This document shows positions 32,425-44,203 of a stretch of 64,000 nt of DNA, one piece after another; the first letter of the stretch is position 1; each line of letters starts with the position of its first letter. The notes beneath the pieces were generated by a model that saw only the letters and a program-made list of their open reading frames with translations, searched no databases and was not told the DNA's origin. This stretch comes from Trichoderma breve (Eukaryota; Ascomycota; Sordariomycetes; Hypocreales; Hypocreaceae). The DNA lies in assembly GCF_028502605.1 (NCBI RefSeq), contig NW_026611594.1, positions 513,501-577,500 of the forward strand, in the 5' to 3' direction. Made by a program: the position numbers and the translations under genes.

Positions 32425-35400
32425 GCGGCTTGTCTTTTGGTTCCTTTTATTCTTTTCTTTTTCTACAGCCAATGACATTTGTGGGCAACTCAATATTGAA
32501 CCCTCCCTCCCATCAAAGAAAAGACACATAGAACGGGGAGGAAAAACCACGGCTCGGTGTTTGAGGCGCAAAGTGTTTTTTTGAAGCTAATGTCCGGCTC
32601 CTGGGAGATGAACAAACGGCGTCTCTCTCTTTCTTCCTTGTTTTATCACATATCAAAGGAAAAAAGACCAATTACTATTTTTACTCCAATGTTGGACTAA
32701 TTGAGCTTACGATGCTCCAGAGTCTTGTGGTCAGCTCTGGTTTGGCGCGAGCCGTATTATTACATAATTAATGTGACCATGCCCAACAAAAAGCGGCCAT
32801 GATTGAATGTGAAGCTGCAGGGATCATGACTGTAGGGCGAATTCTAATATACCGGGACGGGGCTCGGAAACGACTTGCCTAGGCTCGCCGGCTTTAAGTC
32901 GAGCGGCCAACGGGTTGGGGAATATTCGGGCGGGATTGCGGGATATATAGGGCGGATAAGGTGTTTTCTTTCTGGGGGTGGGCTTGACAATTGTAAATAT
33001 ATAAGTGTGCAGAACGCGTCTAAGATGGTTAATGAAGGTGAACGTGGAGAATTGACGGCTCGTCTTGTCAGTGTTGCGTGTTGTCATTTGTGATTTGTGA
33101 TGCCCCGGATGGAAAATTGTCTTTGGCTGGGCTCGATGCAGTAGAACGGGACCGAGCCTTACTACCTACCTATCTTCTTCTGTATGGAAACATGTACGAG
33201 GACAGGTATAAATGTCTCCAGTATATCAATTGTAGCTGCAACGCAACGCAATGCAGTGCAGTGCATTGCTATTAATAGACGTCCCCATACAGCACCGAGA
33301 GAGAAACGATGGACGGCTTTGAAACGCGACGGTGCGGGTGCGGGAGGGGAAACATGAATCTTGAGTGTTTTGGTATATACGAGGGTTTTGGAGTTTCATG
33401 ACCCATGACCAAAGGGGGTTGGAGGATGAAACGCGTGTTGCGGTATGAGAGGAGGTGTTTCTTGTTTGCAAAATAGGCAGTAGAGAGATAGTAATACGAG
33501 TTTACGATATGTGTGCGTGTCGTTTTACTTGTTTCTTCTTCTTTTTTTGCGTTTCGGAACGGCTCGGGATGGGGGATGTATGGGGTTACGAATGTAAGAC
33601 AGTTGAGTGATGGGGATGTTGTGTGGTGCTGCAAGGGAGGAAGGTGTCCTTTTTTTCTTTTTCTTATTTTGGCTTTTGGGTTTTTCCCCTTGCATGTAGT
33701 ATTATGTGGCGGGTTGCGGGCGCGGGGTTAGGCGAGATTTGCTTTTTCTTTTCTTCTTTTTGACAGTGAGAGATGGAGAGATGCTGTTTGGGGGTTCAAG
33801 GTTTGGATTTGCTTTTTTAGGCGAGTGTGGTGAGGCAGGGGTTGTTGGCTCGTTTAGATGGGATGGTGTTGGAGAGGGTTGCTGGGAATGGGATGGATTG
33901 CGGAGGAGATGAGATGAGATGAAATTGACGGGGATGTTTGTGTTGGCTGAGGGTTTTGGTGTAAGTGCGAGAGCCTAGACTGAATGCTCAATTGATTTGA
34001 TTGTAGGCATGTTGTAGCTGAGATGATAGTGTTGATGCTGGTTGGCACATGGTTTTGTTACCCTGCAGCGAGTGAGGAATATGGATTCAGGTACCGTACA
34101 GACTCAATTACTCCGTCCACACTTCGCTCGGTGATTTAATGGCTCGTTAGACGCACTACAAGGGCTAGCAGGCAGCTTAAATCCTTAGCCGGGCCATTTA
34201 CAGTGGTCTGACTTGGACATCAATTGATTCTAAATGCAACCTCATGCTGGTGGAGTTGAAGTAATTTGGTGTACCTTTGTCTGTCAAGACTGGGTCGTGT
34301 ACGGTACCTCTCCATCAAAGGAATCTACGATGAAAAGTAAAAATAGAACAGAAAAAAGCGTCCATGCTATCTCTTGAACGATCAATGGATGCTACTTCGT
34401 ATTAACAACACCTGCACGTCATGTGCATGCACCTTGATAATAATAACAGCAGCAAAACATCCAAATCCATTCTTTGCCCGCGGCTCAGCCACAAGACAGG
34501 AGCAAAGGAGGTTCGCATGGTGCGAGGCCAATCCCCATCGGGCTAGACGCGCCGCCCAGCGTTCGTGCCCTGGCGCAATTAAAACGGCTGCTTTGCTTGT
34601 AATGGAAGCGGTCGCTGGACCGGCGCCAGTTGCAGGTACGAGTACAATGGCTGCCGTACCTCAACCGCCACGGCGCTATGGGCAGTGACAAGGCCGTGGC
34701 GGGCGGCGCTTGTACCTGTCGCCTCTGGTTTCCGATGTCTCGATGGCCCTTCGCATTAGTGGACTTAGCGCCTGGCTCCAGGGCTCTCTTCCAACGGGTT
34801 TTGTAACGGACACATGCCTCGTCCCGGGGGGGTACCTGTACTTGCGGCTGCACTGACGCGCGCCGGTACCTGAAGCTGTGGCGGCTCCCCGTGGGCGTAC
34901 CTGGTACCCGCTGCCCGCCGCCCGTGCTGGTGCCTTTGCTTGCTTGGTGCTTGTGCCTTGTGCCTGTCGGCTGGCATTTATTGGCCGAGATTTGACACTT
35001 GGGCTTGTTGCGAACTGAGCCTTGGGGGGTTCAACGCGAGTTCCCGAGTTTCGTCTTTCCTGGTGCCCCTCCTCCCCAGCTTGCGACGATCCAAGACCAA
35101 GAACCGACGAGGCTCTGCGAGTATTTGTTCGACCTTATCGCCGCCTTGTCCAGCTTCCCTCTTTTTCTTGCTGCTGACTGGGGTCCTCTTGTGTCCTGCT
35201 TGCCCGCGGCCACCCACTCGGAGCGCCTTGTATCGATCCATTAGCCGCCCGTTGGCGCTCTGCTCGCCTCCGCACGCCTCGTTTCCCCCCCATTCGAACC
35301 TGGTGCCTCAATTTCTACGCAGCCCTCAAAACTCCCCTGAAAGCGAGGCAGGAAAAAACAAGGAAGAGAGAAAAAAGGGCATCTCGCAACGCAACTCATC

Positions 35401-35561
35401 CATCGAAAGAGCCGTAGCGGCGACGGGACGGTTGGACAAAAGGGAGCAGCGTCAAATAGGGGACGAAAACGAAACGAAAACCAACCTGCGCCCTGAGAGG
35501 GGAGAGAAAGCGAGAAGACGCTTGGCCACGGACCTCGCGCAGCCCTGCGGCGTCGCCCACG
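32425..35561. other. Intergenic region between LCB2 and STE50
   Basis: No gene supported. The first few hundred bases are LCB2 3' UTR. About 33500-33950 is T/G-rich on the plus strand. From 34630 to 34910 the DNA is GC-rich and dense in GTACCT/AGGTAC words, with one TACGAGTA at 34637. From about 35000 to the STE50 start it is pyrimidine-rich, then A/G-rich, as in a long leader. Confidence 0.5.
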
Positions 35562-37214
35562 ATGATGAGCTTTGAAGGAGGCACGGGCTACGCCGAGTCG
35601 GACGCCGACGACGAGTACGAGCATCACCTGGGCGACCACTCGCCCGTGGGCGATTCCGAGACGTCGCCCATGGGCTCCGAGCTGTCGACGTCGGCCGAGC
35701 ACACGCCCACCACGTACGGCCATCGAAGCAGCATGGACCGCCTGCCCGAGACGATTATTACCGAGTGGACGGCTGAGGAGTGCGCGGATTTCATCAGTGC
35801 CATCGGGCTGCCGCAGTATGCCGATACATTTCTAGGTATGCAATTTGACGGTGTGATTTACAGTGCAAGATGATGACGACAACGACGACGACGGCGACGG
35901 TGATGACGAAGTGGTTTCTTTTTTTGCTTGGGACATTGGCTGATTTGTTATGGTGTTATACAGAAAATGACATTGTTGGAGAGGCCCTGGTTGCCCTGCT
36001 GCATGACGATCTCAAGAGCATGGGCATCGCCAGTGTGGGCCACCGTCTAACCATCCTCAAGAGCGTCTACGACGTCAAAAAGGCTCAAGATATCCCAATT
36101 GAGAGCGATCACTACCTACCACTCTGTAAGGCCTCCATCTTGCCCTTTGGATGATGAGATCCCCCATGACTGACTTTGCTGGACTTGTGAATTTGCAGCC
36201 GCCGATGCCGAAGCCCAATACGCTACAGCAACACTCAAGGACATCAGACACCTAGTGGAACAGCTTCGGTTGCGAGACGAGCGGATGAGCCTACTGGAGC
36301 AGGACCTGCGGCGGATGAACGAAGACTTTAAGCGCCTCAGGGAGGACATGCTGCCGGCGCTGCGGCTTGTCAAGGACGTTCAGCACCCGCTGCCAAACGT
36401 CTCTGGGCCCAGCCAAGCATACACATACGAAGCCACCCTCTCTCCGCCCGCACCAACGCCGCCTGGAGCCCAGCCTGGCGATCGAGGAGTCAAGAGACAG
36501 TACTCACAACGACGAATCCTGATAGGAGCTACGCCCAAGAGCAACTCACCGACGCAAGCGACGCACGACCAGCGGATCATGCCGGAACAGACGCTGGACC
36601 CGTCCAGCGCGGCAGAGAGGGCAGTCATGTCTTCGACGCACCTGGCCGCCATGAATGGCGCCCCCTCTGTTTCCACGACTGGATACCCCTCCCCCGTTAT
36701 GCCATCACCGACATCCCCAATGAACCACATGAGTGGAACCACTCTTGGCTCTCGATCCTATAACTCGACCCCTTCTGTACGGTCGACCTTTATCGAACCA
36801 GATCTCGGCTACAATTCACGAGACAAGGCCGGTGGCGGGTCGATTCGACGACGCGAGACGCCCGTTCCCGAGACGCCCAATCCCAAAGACTCTGTCGAAA
36901 TCTTCAAGTCGTTCCGAGTAAGCATGGACGACCCATGTTACAAGGTGTTACCGGCTGCGCTTAAGAAGTATCAGATCAATGCACCTTGGGACCAATACGC
37001 TCTGTACATTGTTTACGGCGACCAGGAGCGTTGCCTCGGCATGGACGAGAAGCCTCTGATTCTGTTTAAGCAGCTGGATAAGGAAGGCAAGAAGCCCATG
37101 TTTATGCTGCGTAAGACAAATAGTGCCCAGGTGGACGGCGATCTTCCCGGCATGAGCATGAACCCGGCAAGAGGAGCTTCAACGGGCTACGATCCACCGG
37201 GAGGCATCATCTGA
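35562..37214 (+). CDS. ste50: Ste50-type MAP-kinase adaptor (SAM + Ras-association)
   Basis: Cytoplasmic scaffold that links Cdc42/Ras-type GTPases to the Ste11-class MAPKKK in pheromone, filamentation and osmotic pathways. Three exons, 35562-35835, 35964-36125 and 36199-37214, give 483 aa. An acidic N-terminus (1-65) is followed by a SAM domain at about 67-131 (EWTAEECADFISAIGLPQYADTFLEN through LKSMGIASVGHRLTILKSVYDV). Then come a coiled coil around residues 155-195 (HLVEQLRLRDERMSLLEQDL), a long proline/serine-rich linker, and a Ras-association domain at about 377-453 (IFKSFRVSMDDPCYKVLPAAL, ALYIVYGDQERCLGMDEKPL, FMLRKT). Donors are GTATGC and GTAAGG; acceptors are ACAG and GCAG. There are tandem ATGs at the start (MMSFEGG), and the first is used here. 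Confidence 0.94.
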
Positions 37215-40200
37215 AGAGGAGAAGCAGGCACGCTTTGGTTGATGGGCATACTCACAGGTTGTCTCCGAATGACACTGGCAGAGAGGCTTTTGTTTCATTA
37301 TCCGCGAGTTGGGCTGTTGTGACATATACTTGGAAGGGGGCGCATTGGAGTTGGTGGGGAAAAGGGAAAGCAAAAAGGAAATTTCAGGCTACGGCGAAAA
37401 GGAGACGAAGAAAACGACATGCCCTGGTGATGTATGCCGAGCGTGCGTTTCTGCTGCAGCTTATTCTGACGCTGCAAGCCGCCGGAATGGGGCTGATGCA
37501 CAAGGCCAAACGAGGTGAATTCACTACTACCCATTTGGTAAAGCGATATCAAGTTTTACCAATTGGGAACTCTTGAGACGAAGGACGGAGTAGTACTTGA
37601 GCATAACAAGCTTGAGATGCTAACTATGGATTGGACGTGAGAGTCCCACAAATGAGAACGAGCTATAATGGGAAGGCTTGGACTGAAGGCTCTCGAATTT
37701 GGATTCTCGCCATGGACGATTTTCACCTTTATACTATCTTGGGTGAAGAGGATTTTCTTTTGAATATGTTGGGCAATGTGCACACACGGAGGAGGGAAGG
37801 GAGAAGGAAGGGAAGGGGGGGCAAACAAACACGGCGGGGAATTTCGGGTGTACGGCAACTTTTTTGGGCAAAAATTCACGGGAGGGGAGGATGTGTATTA
37901 CTCTTTTTTTTTTCTTCTTGTTGGTTTTTATATTGTGTTGGATGTGGATGGATGCGTATCTGGGATGCATGTAGTATTAAAGAGCGAGAACTATCTATCT
38001 ATGTAATACTCTATATTGAGTGTTTTTTTTCTTACTTTTTATTTCTTTCTTGTAATTGATGTGGGATGGTGGATGTTGGATGGGTTTTGATTGTGGTGGT
38101 GTATGAATAGAGATTTGTGGTTGAATGAGGAGTGTTTTGAAGGGGATGGGCTGTGAGGTGGCTGGTGTGAATGAGGTGTTTTGATAATGATGTAGGTTAG
38201 GGATGAGGATGTTGGATTGAGGGTGAATTGGGTGGTGTTGATGATGTAAAGAGCTGCGGAGATGCTACGGAGATGTAAACAGTTGGATGGATGAGGTAGG
38301 ATTGAGATAGTTGAATGACAGATGGGTGACGCTGGCTGGATGGATGCTTGAAGGATTGATGGGAATTGAGTAGATATTTGATTAGTCGCGGATGGTGTCG
38401 AGTGATCTCATAGGTTTGATCGACTGGTGAACATGCAGAATAAAGAACTCGTCCGAGCCAAAAGAGTGCTGCGAAATGGCTCTGCCTCGATTAGGACGAA
38501 CTATGAAAGCAAAAGCACAATAAAGAGCTCATCTGAGTCAAGAGACCCAAAATGGCCATTGATCGTGCTGAGGCTGAAAGGGTCAGATGGTGTTAAGAGA
38601 ATAGAGCTATGCTGTGTGGCGCGTGGCGTGCAGGACGGCGCATTCGATGGGCTGGATTTCGCTTGCATTGCATTGCATTCAGGCTAATCACAAGGCCGAA
38701 TAGAGTTTCTCGTTGTTTGCCTAGATTAGGGTCCGTCAAGAGTGAGCAGTGAGAGTGAGAGCTTTCACGGGGTTATTAGTGGATTGGAGGGAGTGTGCGT
38801 GAAGAGAGAGTCATTCATTAATATAGGAGATTTTAGTTGATTTTTTGGTTAGTAGGGAGGCTGGCTGGGTATCCAGTATGATTCCATTCTATCGTGTTAG
38901 TGAGGCGGTCAAGATGTTACGTAGAGCATCAAATGGGGATTGGGCGTCGTCAGAGCTGTTGGCATATGTACCCGAGGAAGGATTTGCGTCGTTGCTGATG
39001 TTGCCTTGTCTGATGTGGTCTGCTACTGACTAGTATGAGTGCTCGTATGGAAGCGTATATGCCGGCGTTCAATACGGGATCCAATGGGTTCGGTGTGCGG
39101 GCGCCCAGGGGGGATTGGGGGTTTTGTGTGCTTATGTGATGAAGTCTATTGTACGGAGTAAGAGTGAGGATGAGAATGAGGGCAATGGTTCTAGGTTGGC
39201 GTGTGATTTTAAATCAGATCAGATGAGGGTCTTAGAGGCTTAGATCATTCGTATTATTGGGTATGGATAGATATTTGAAGCCGTTGGTTTATTTGTATTA
39301 TAAATGAAAGTGAAGATGGTATTTTATTCCGAATAATTTTAAGGAATCTCGGCACTCGTTGGATGGGCCGTGTGTCACCCACGGCTGTCGCACCCGAGAG
39401 AGGATCGAGAATCTGGTGTCCGGACGCCGACCAGCGACGCGGCTTCGGCTTCGGCTTAGCCCCCTCAGGACCTATAATGCGCTCGTAGTGGCAGCAAATC
39501 ATCAGAGCTTAGCTGCCTATCCCGCTACTATACAGTTAGTTAGTTGGCGCTTGACGTGCCCATCTTTTTGCTAGTGGAGGTTGCCCGTTTGAGTCATCGC
39601 CGGCGTTGACGCAGCTAGCCAGCGGCCTTGAAAGGCGTCCAATGAGCTGGGCTCGGGTGCGTAGCCGATTGAGCTGGGCTGGGGTAAGAGGGATGAATGA
39701 CTCTGGATGGAGACGGCGCGGACCAAAGTTTGCGACGTGCTTATGATGGAGCGAGTGGTTCCTAAATAGCTCTGCTGGTTTGTATGGCTTTTGCTTTGTA
39801 TATGGTGTTAGTCAGAATGTGATGTGATCGGTTGACACTTGGGACTGGACTGGAGCTATGGGCGGGCTCTGGCTGGGCTCGTTTTGCTCGGGTTGCGTGG
39901 ACGGAGGACGTGTGTTGGGAGGAGAAGGATTTTATGGCTTGTTTAAATAAAGAGTCGTTTGGTGCTTTGTATTTTTGGTTTCTTTTTTCTTTTCCTTTGT
40001 TTTCGATATCTTGGCATTTCTTGTTCGACAAAGACTTACTCTTTTGGGAACGAAGCTATAAGCTGTTCGAGCATAATATAACACTGCTTTGTTTGTTTGT
40101 TTGTTGTCTTGGCTCTGGGCCTTTGCATTAGGCACCGTCGTACCTACACCTTTACCTGTATTACAATCCGTGACTAGAATGGAGGAGAGGATATAGATCC

Positions 40201-40297
40201 TACTTGAGATTGATAATCACCGCCAGGGTATGGTGTGCCGCAGCTCCTCATGCTTGTCACGATTCCTCTGGACATGAGCTGACGATGATGGCTACAG
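37215..40297. other. Intergenic region, 3.1 kb
   Basis: No gene supported. After STE50 3' UTR sequence, about 38040-38420 is strikingly G/T-rich on the plus strand, with many GGATG, TGGATG and GTTGGA words and almost no C. About 39700-40130 is again T/G-rich. A probable leader intron of the following gene ends at 40297. The open frames are short and unconvincing. Confidence 0.5.
40228..40297 (+). promoter_or_regulatory. Probable 5'-UTR intron directly before the ATG at 40298
   Basis: GTATGG at 40228, GCTGAC at about 40279-40284 and CAG at 40295-40297 make a 70-nt intron whose acceptor abuts the ATG. Upstream frames contain stops, so it would lie in the leader. Confidence 0.4.
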
Positions 40298-40738
40298 ATG
40301 GTCGTAATACAACGCTTTGGGGCTGATGCCAACCCAGACTATCCCAAAAACTCACCTCCTCGTCCAACGCCCGTCTCTAGCGCGACTCCCACTCCCACCG
40401 ACATCATCGCCAGCATCACCACAAGCACAGCATCACCAACATCATCTAGCACATCAGGTGGATTCTTGCACATCGCTTCAGATGGCAACAGCGGAGACAA
40501 GATCCTGCGCGGATTCCTCATCGGAATGGGCATTGGCATCATACTGAGCTTCTTGCTATGCTGCTGGCTGCCGTGCTGCAGGAAGAAGCGGAGGTCACGG
40601 CTGCAGAGGCGGAATGACAATATTCGGCGGAGGCTGGTTGTTCTCGAGGACGAGGCGTGGGTGAACCAGAATTGGCCGCAGAGGAGGCCGTGGGATGTTG
40701 GTGAGGATGAGGGCCAGAGCCATGTGAGCCACGACTAA
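40298..40738 (+). CDS. Small single-span membrane protein, 146 aa
   Basis: Not assigned to a known family. Residues 1-52 are Pro/Ser/Thr-rich (PRPTPVSSATPTPTD, TTSTASPTSSSTSGG), like an O-glycosylated extracellular stalk. A hydrophobic span at about 71-92 (GFLIGMGIGIILSFLLCCWL) is followed by a Cys-Cys and strongly basic segment (RKKRRSRLQRRNDNIRRR) and then a short tryptophan/acidic tail. This is a type I-like layout (N out, basic stop-transfer in), as in fungal wall-sensor or mid2-like proteins, but no cysteine-rich WSC-type domain and no clear signal peptide are present. A first exon carrying a signal sequence could be missing. Codon structure and the typical span-plus-basic pattern make a real gene likely. 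Confidence 0.55.
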   Translation: MVVIQRFGADANPDYPKNSPPRPTPVSSATPTPTDIIASITTSTASPTSSSTSGGFLHIASDGNSGDKILRGFLIGMGIGIILSFLLCCWLPCCRKKRRSRLQRRNDNIRRRLVVLEDEAWVNQNWPQRRPWDVGEDEGQSHVSHD

Positions 40739-41678
40739 TACGAACGATGCTTGGCGATGAACGAGTATTGGATGATGATGACGACGATAATATCTGGTTA
40801 CCACGGAATCTTTTGGGAGCAAATTGCAAGGAATTGGGATAATAATGGTATGGAATGGGAGTTTGAGGTGTTTTGGTTTATTGGTAATACTATTGGTTAT
40901 CTGCTTGTCTGCTTCTACGTGGTTTGGCAATGCAAGGCGGTTTTCAGGGACGGAAGTAATATCAGTCGTCAGCTAATGACGAGACACAAGGATACAAGCG
41001 GAGATTTTCTGGATGGCTTACGAATAGAAACTCTATTAATTGATCAATCAGCGCGGCTTCTTTGCACCAAACCGGCAGTGATGTGCGTTTCTCAGCGACC
41101 CATAAGCGGCATCAATGTCGCGATGCTTCAACAATGGGACGATTCCCGGCTGTCGCTCATCTTGGCAACTTTGTCAGTGTGTATGTACATGTACTGACAC
41201 AGCCACTCTCTTCTGGGGGCTTGTGGGCCAGCTCGCGCGGCTGTGGCGCAGCAGCATCCAGCAATGACGTTGGCGGGGAGCCACAGTCTGGGCGCGCCAA
41301 GCTCTTGAATCAGACTGTTCAGTCCAGTCCATTGTCGTTATTTTCAACTGATCAATGCTTCGAATTCCCTTCACTTGCACGATAGCATTGCCCCTATCTT
41401 GTGCCTCAGATCTACGCAAGGCGCTCCAAACGATAGCGACAGCAGACGACAACGCACTACTGCGGGCCTGATCCTGCTTCTGATCCTTCAGATTGGCCTC
41501 TTGTCTCAGCTTGCCGCAGCCTCACTTTATAGCCGCCAGCCCGTGACCCCTCTGGCCAAGACTCGAAACGACATGCAATGACCTGCTGATATTCGCCACG
41601 GCTTAAAGCTTTCTTCTTCGTTTTTTCTTTCTTATTTGAATTTTCGATTCTAGCTTCTCGAATAAACATACAGCCGCT
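40739..41678. other. Intergenic between two plus-strand genes
   Basis: No gene seen. It holds the 3' UTR of the 146-aa gene and the promoter and leader of the 479-aa gene. The last 100 bp is T/C-rich (TTTTTTCTTTCTTATTTG), as usual before a fungal start codon. Confidence 0.5.
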
Positions 41679-43118
41679 ATGCTTGACGACAGCTTCCCCA
41701 CGTACCGCATGCACGCTTCTGCGGAAGATGCTCTCCAGACGACTCTGTTTTACACGTACAACGGCTCGGATCCTCAGCGCGCTTACACCCTCCAGAGACC
41801 TGCACCGGCATCCTCGGCGAACCAGTATGCCGTCGCCCTATTCGACGCCCACTACCAGTCCGTCATCTACGGCGAGGTGCTGGTGAAGCCCGAGTTCCAA
41901 CAGCCCACGCTCTCGGCCGCCGAGATTCGCAACCAAAACGGCTCGCCGCCCAACGTGCCCATCACGCCCGACTCCTTCTCCGTGCTGCTGTACAACCCGG
42001 ACCAGAACATTGTCGTCAAGCGCAATGCCGGAGGGTGGAATCGTGCTGATTCGTGGGGGTTTGAGATTCCTGAGCGCACGTTTAAGCTGCCCAGTGCCAG
42101 CAAGCTGGACCAAGAGACGGGGAGCAACGACGTGGTGGATCAGTCGCCAAAGATTATGTTTCACTGGAAGCGGGATGGGCGGCTCAATAGGGACATGACG
42201 TGCTACATGTCGGGGAAGAGCGTGGGCGGCAAGAAGAGCAAAGAGCCGGATATCACAGTGGCCATGTATCGTAGCCAGAAGCAAGGGGATGCCGTGTGCA
42301 TCTATGAGCCCAACATGGCTCGAGTCGAGGTCGAGGACCGAAAGGGTCTTGAAGTCGTGCTGCTGCTGAGTGCCGTCGTCGTCAGGGACTTGCATTTTGC
42401 ACCTAAGCAGGATCCGTTCAACATCTCCGGAGTGGTTCCTGCAGGGAGAAGAGGCTCGCGGCCGTTGGCACCGTCGCCAAACGACCCGACGCTTGTATCG
42501 GGTGCATTGGCGGATACTACTCCATCACCGGGGCCGACACACACGCCACCGGCGAGACCCTCCCCGGCCAGCAATGCCGCGAAGCAGGCCGAGATTGATG
42601 CCGAGACACGCAGGCTGCAGGCAATGGTGGCTGAAGAAGAGCGACAGCGCCGTGCGCGACTTGCTCGAGAGGAAGAAGAGAAGACGCGGAGGATGCTCCA
42701 GCAGGAGGAAGAAGCTCAGCGGCGGCGAAAGCAAGCCGAGATCGATGCCGAGACCGAGCGGCTTCGTCGAGAGTATGGCGTGCCGGCCCCTCGGCCAACA
42801 CAGGCGTCTCCTCCGCTCCCGCAGCGGCCTTTTGGAGCACCGGCGTCGACGGCGGCCATGTCTGGTGCTTTGGGTGGCGGCGGCTGGTATGGCCCGCCTG
42901 TCGTGAACAATCTCCAGCCTCCGCCTCCGCCGCGGCCAAACAGCGTAGGGCCCGGGCCGTCTACGCAACAGCAGCAGCAGCAGAATGGGCGCAACAAGCT
43001 GAGTCCTTATTCGGGGCCGTTGGGGGCGCGGGCGAGTGCGATTAGCTTTTTCGGGGGAGGCAAGACAGATGAGGAGAAGAGGAAGAAGATGAAGAAGAAG
43101 CAGAGCGTGCATTTCTAG
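41679..43118 (+). CDS. Uncharacterised 479-aa protein: beta-rich N-terminal half, coiled coil, Pro/Gln-rich tail
   Basis: Single exon, start MLDDSFPTYRMHASAED. I do not recognise a named family. Residues 1-250 look like a compact, beta-rich domain with well-ordered hydrophobics (NQYAVALFDAHYQSVIYGEV, FSVLLYNPDQNIVVKRNAGG, WGFEIPERTFKLPS, PKIMFHWKRDGRLNRDMTC, PDITVAMYRSQ). The latter part resembles lipid- or tubby-like beta folds in general texture, which is only an impression. Residues about 250-295 are Pro/Ser-rich. About 298-372 is a charged coiled coil with two near-identical KQAEIDAET segments. The tail is Pro/Gly-rich with a glutamine run (QQQQQQ) and ends in a lysine cluster (KRKKMKKKQSVHF). 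It is likely conserved across related fungi. Confidence 0.75.
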   Translation: MLDDSFPTYRMHASAEDALQTTLFYTYNGSDPQRAYTLQRPAPASSANQYAVALFDAHYQSVIYGEVLVKPEFQQPTLSAAEIRNQNGSPPNVPITPDSFSVLLYNPDQNIVVKRNAGGWNRADSWGFEIPERTFKLPSASKLDQETGSNDVVDQSPKIMFHWKRDGRLNRDMTCYMSGKSVGGKKSKEPDITVAMYRSQKQGDAVCIYEPNMARVEVEDRKGLEVVLLLSAVVVRDLHFAPKQDPFNISGVVPAGRRGSRPLAPSPNDPTLVSGALADTTPSPGPTHTPPARPSPASNAAKQAEIDAETRRLQAMVAEEERQRRARLAREEEEKTRRMLQQEEEAQRRRKQAEIDAETERLRREYGVPAPRPTQASPPLPQRPFGAPASTAAMSGALGGGGWYGPPVVNNLQPPPPPRPNSVGPGPSTQQQQQQNGRNKLSPYSGPLGARASAISFFGGGKTDEEKRKKMKKKQSVHF

Positions 43119-43960
43119 GGGGGCATCATCATGGCGTTTTTAAGGGGGATATACCAGGGATTTTTTTGGGATAGACTATGGGCATTATGGGTCATGTACT
43201 TTTGTTGCTTTACGTTGTTCAATTGAGGAATCATTACACAATTGCATCCTTCTTTTCCCTTTCTTTTGTCTTTAGTAGGTAGACATGTAAGGTTACCATA
43301 TTATTCACTTATAAAGCCTATGTCATTGCCTAAGGCTAGAGGTGGCTCCTTTTATCCAACCATGCTATTCGTCCCAAGTACTCGTATTATTGCTAAGACT
43401 AGTTGGTCCCCTATATTAGGTAGGTAGCCATCCATCCCCATTCATTCCAGTTCTCAGTCATTACTAAAGATTGCATCTTTATAAGCCATGTCATTCACTT
43501 TAAGCATCACTTATTCACGATCAAGAAGTCAGAATATTTGGGGAATGAGATTATATATTATTAAAATGTAGTGTGTATATGTCTTAATCCACCTCTCTTC
43601 CCTGATACCCCCTTTTTTGTTTGTAAAAAAAAAAGGCATCCCTCGCGTTTCTCGAATCAAATGGGTATAGAATCTAATACTCATAAAAACTTTTTGTGCT
43701 CCCAGCCTGCCCGTGTGTAAAATCCATGCCCAAAAAAACTTGTGTATAACAAAAGAGAAGTCAAAGGTAGTCGAAAAAGCAAAAACTTTTAGGTGTTGTT
43801 TGTTCGTTGGTCGTCGTCTCTTAAAGGAGTGTGTTTTTGTGTATTTTATTCCATCGTGCTGGGCATAGACCGATATCCATCCATTCCTCTTTTCCGCAGT
43901 TCAGGAGCACATTGTTGTAGTTCTCTTGTTGGTGTGAAATATTGTCTAATGTTTTGTTGT
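43119..43960. other. Intergenic between converging genes
   Basis: No gene seen. It lies between the plus-strand 479-aa gene and the minus-strand small protein, so it is mostly 3' UTR of both. It is AT-rich with short A- and T-runs and a TACTCGTA copy at 43379. Confidence 0.5.
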
Positions 43961-44203
43961 TTAGGCAATGTTCATGGGCAGCTTCATGCCGGCACCGACA
44001 TTGGCGGCCTTGACAGAAGGGCGAGGGCGGGAGAAGAAAGAAGAGAAACGCTTCTTCTTCTTCTCCGAGGCGAGGGAGCGGTTGTCTGGGGTGTTTGCGG
44101 CGGAGGTGGCGGGAGTGGTAGCCGCTGAGGGGCAGAGAATCATCTCGTGGGTGATGCCGTTGCTGAGAGCAGCGCGGAAGTGGACGAGGTCACCGACGAA
44201 CAT
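43961..44203 (-). CDS. Small basic-tailed protein, 80 aa
   Basis: Start MFVGDLVHFRAALSNGITHE at 44203, stop TAA at 43961. The N-terminal 25 residues look ordered. The middle is Ala/Thr/Ser-rich, and a strongly basic segment (EKKKKRFSSFFSRPRPS) precedes a short hydrophobic end (GAGMKLPMNIA). The frame is open upstream but there becomes asparagine/histidine-rich leader sequence (a TTG/TTGTTG run in the DNA), so the ATG at 44203 is preferred. I do not recognise a family. Short fungal proteins of this texture are often stress-induced, but nothing in the sequence proves that. It is supported by codon texture and the T/C-rich leader. Confidence 0.5.
   Translation of the reverse strand: MFVGDLVHFRAALSNGITHEMILCPSAATTPATSAANTPDNRSLASEKKKKRFSSFFSRPRPSVKAANVGAGMKLPMNIA

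Noticed and set aside
31153..32571. Minus-strand frame of 472 codons opposite LCB2
   Set aside because: A mirror of the strongly codon-biased LCB2 gene. All family motifs are on the plus strand.
35280..35310. Minus-strand AGGTTCGAATGG resembling a tRNA B box
   Set aside because: No cloverleaf can be drawn and no A box is present.
40130..40297. Upstream coding exon with signal peptide for the 146-aa protein
   Set aside because: All three frames before the candidate donor contain stops without an ATG leading into it, so I treat it as leader.
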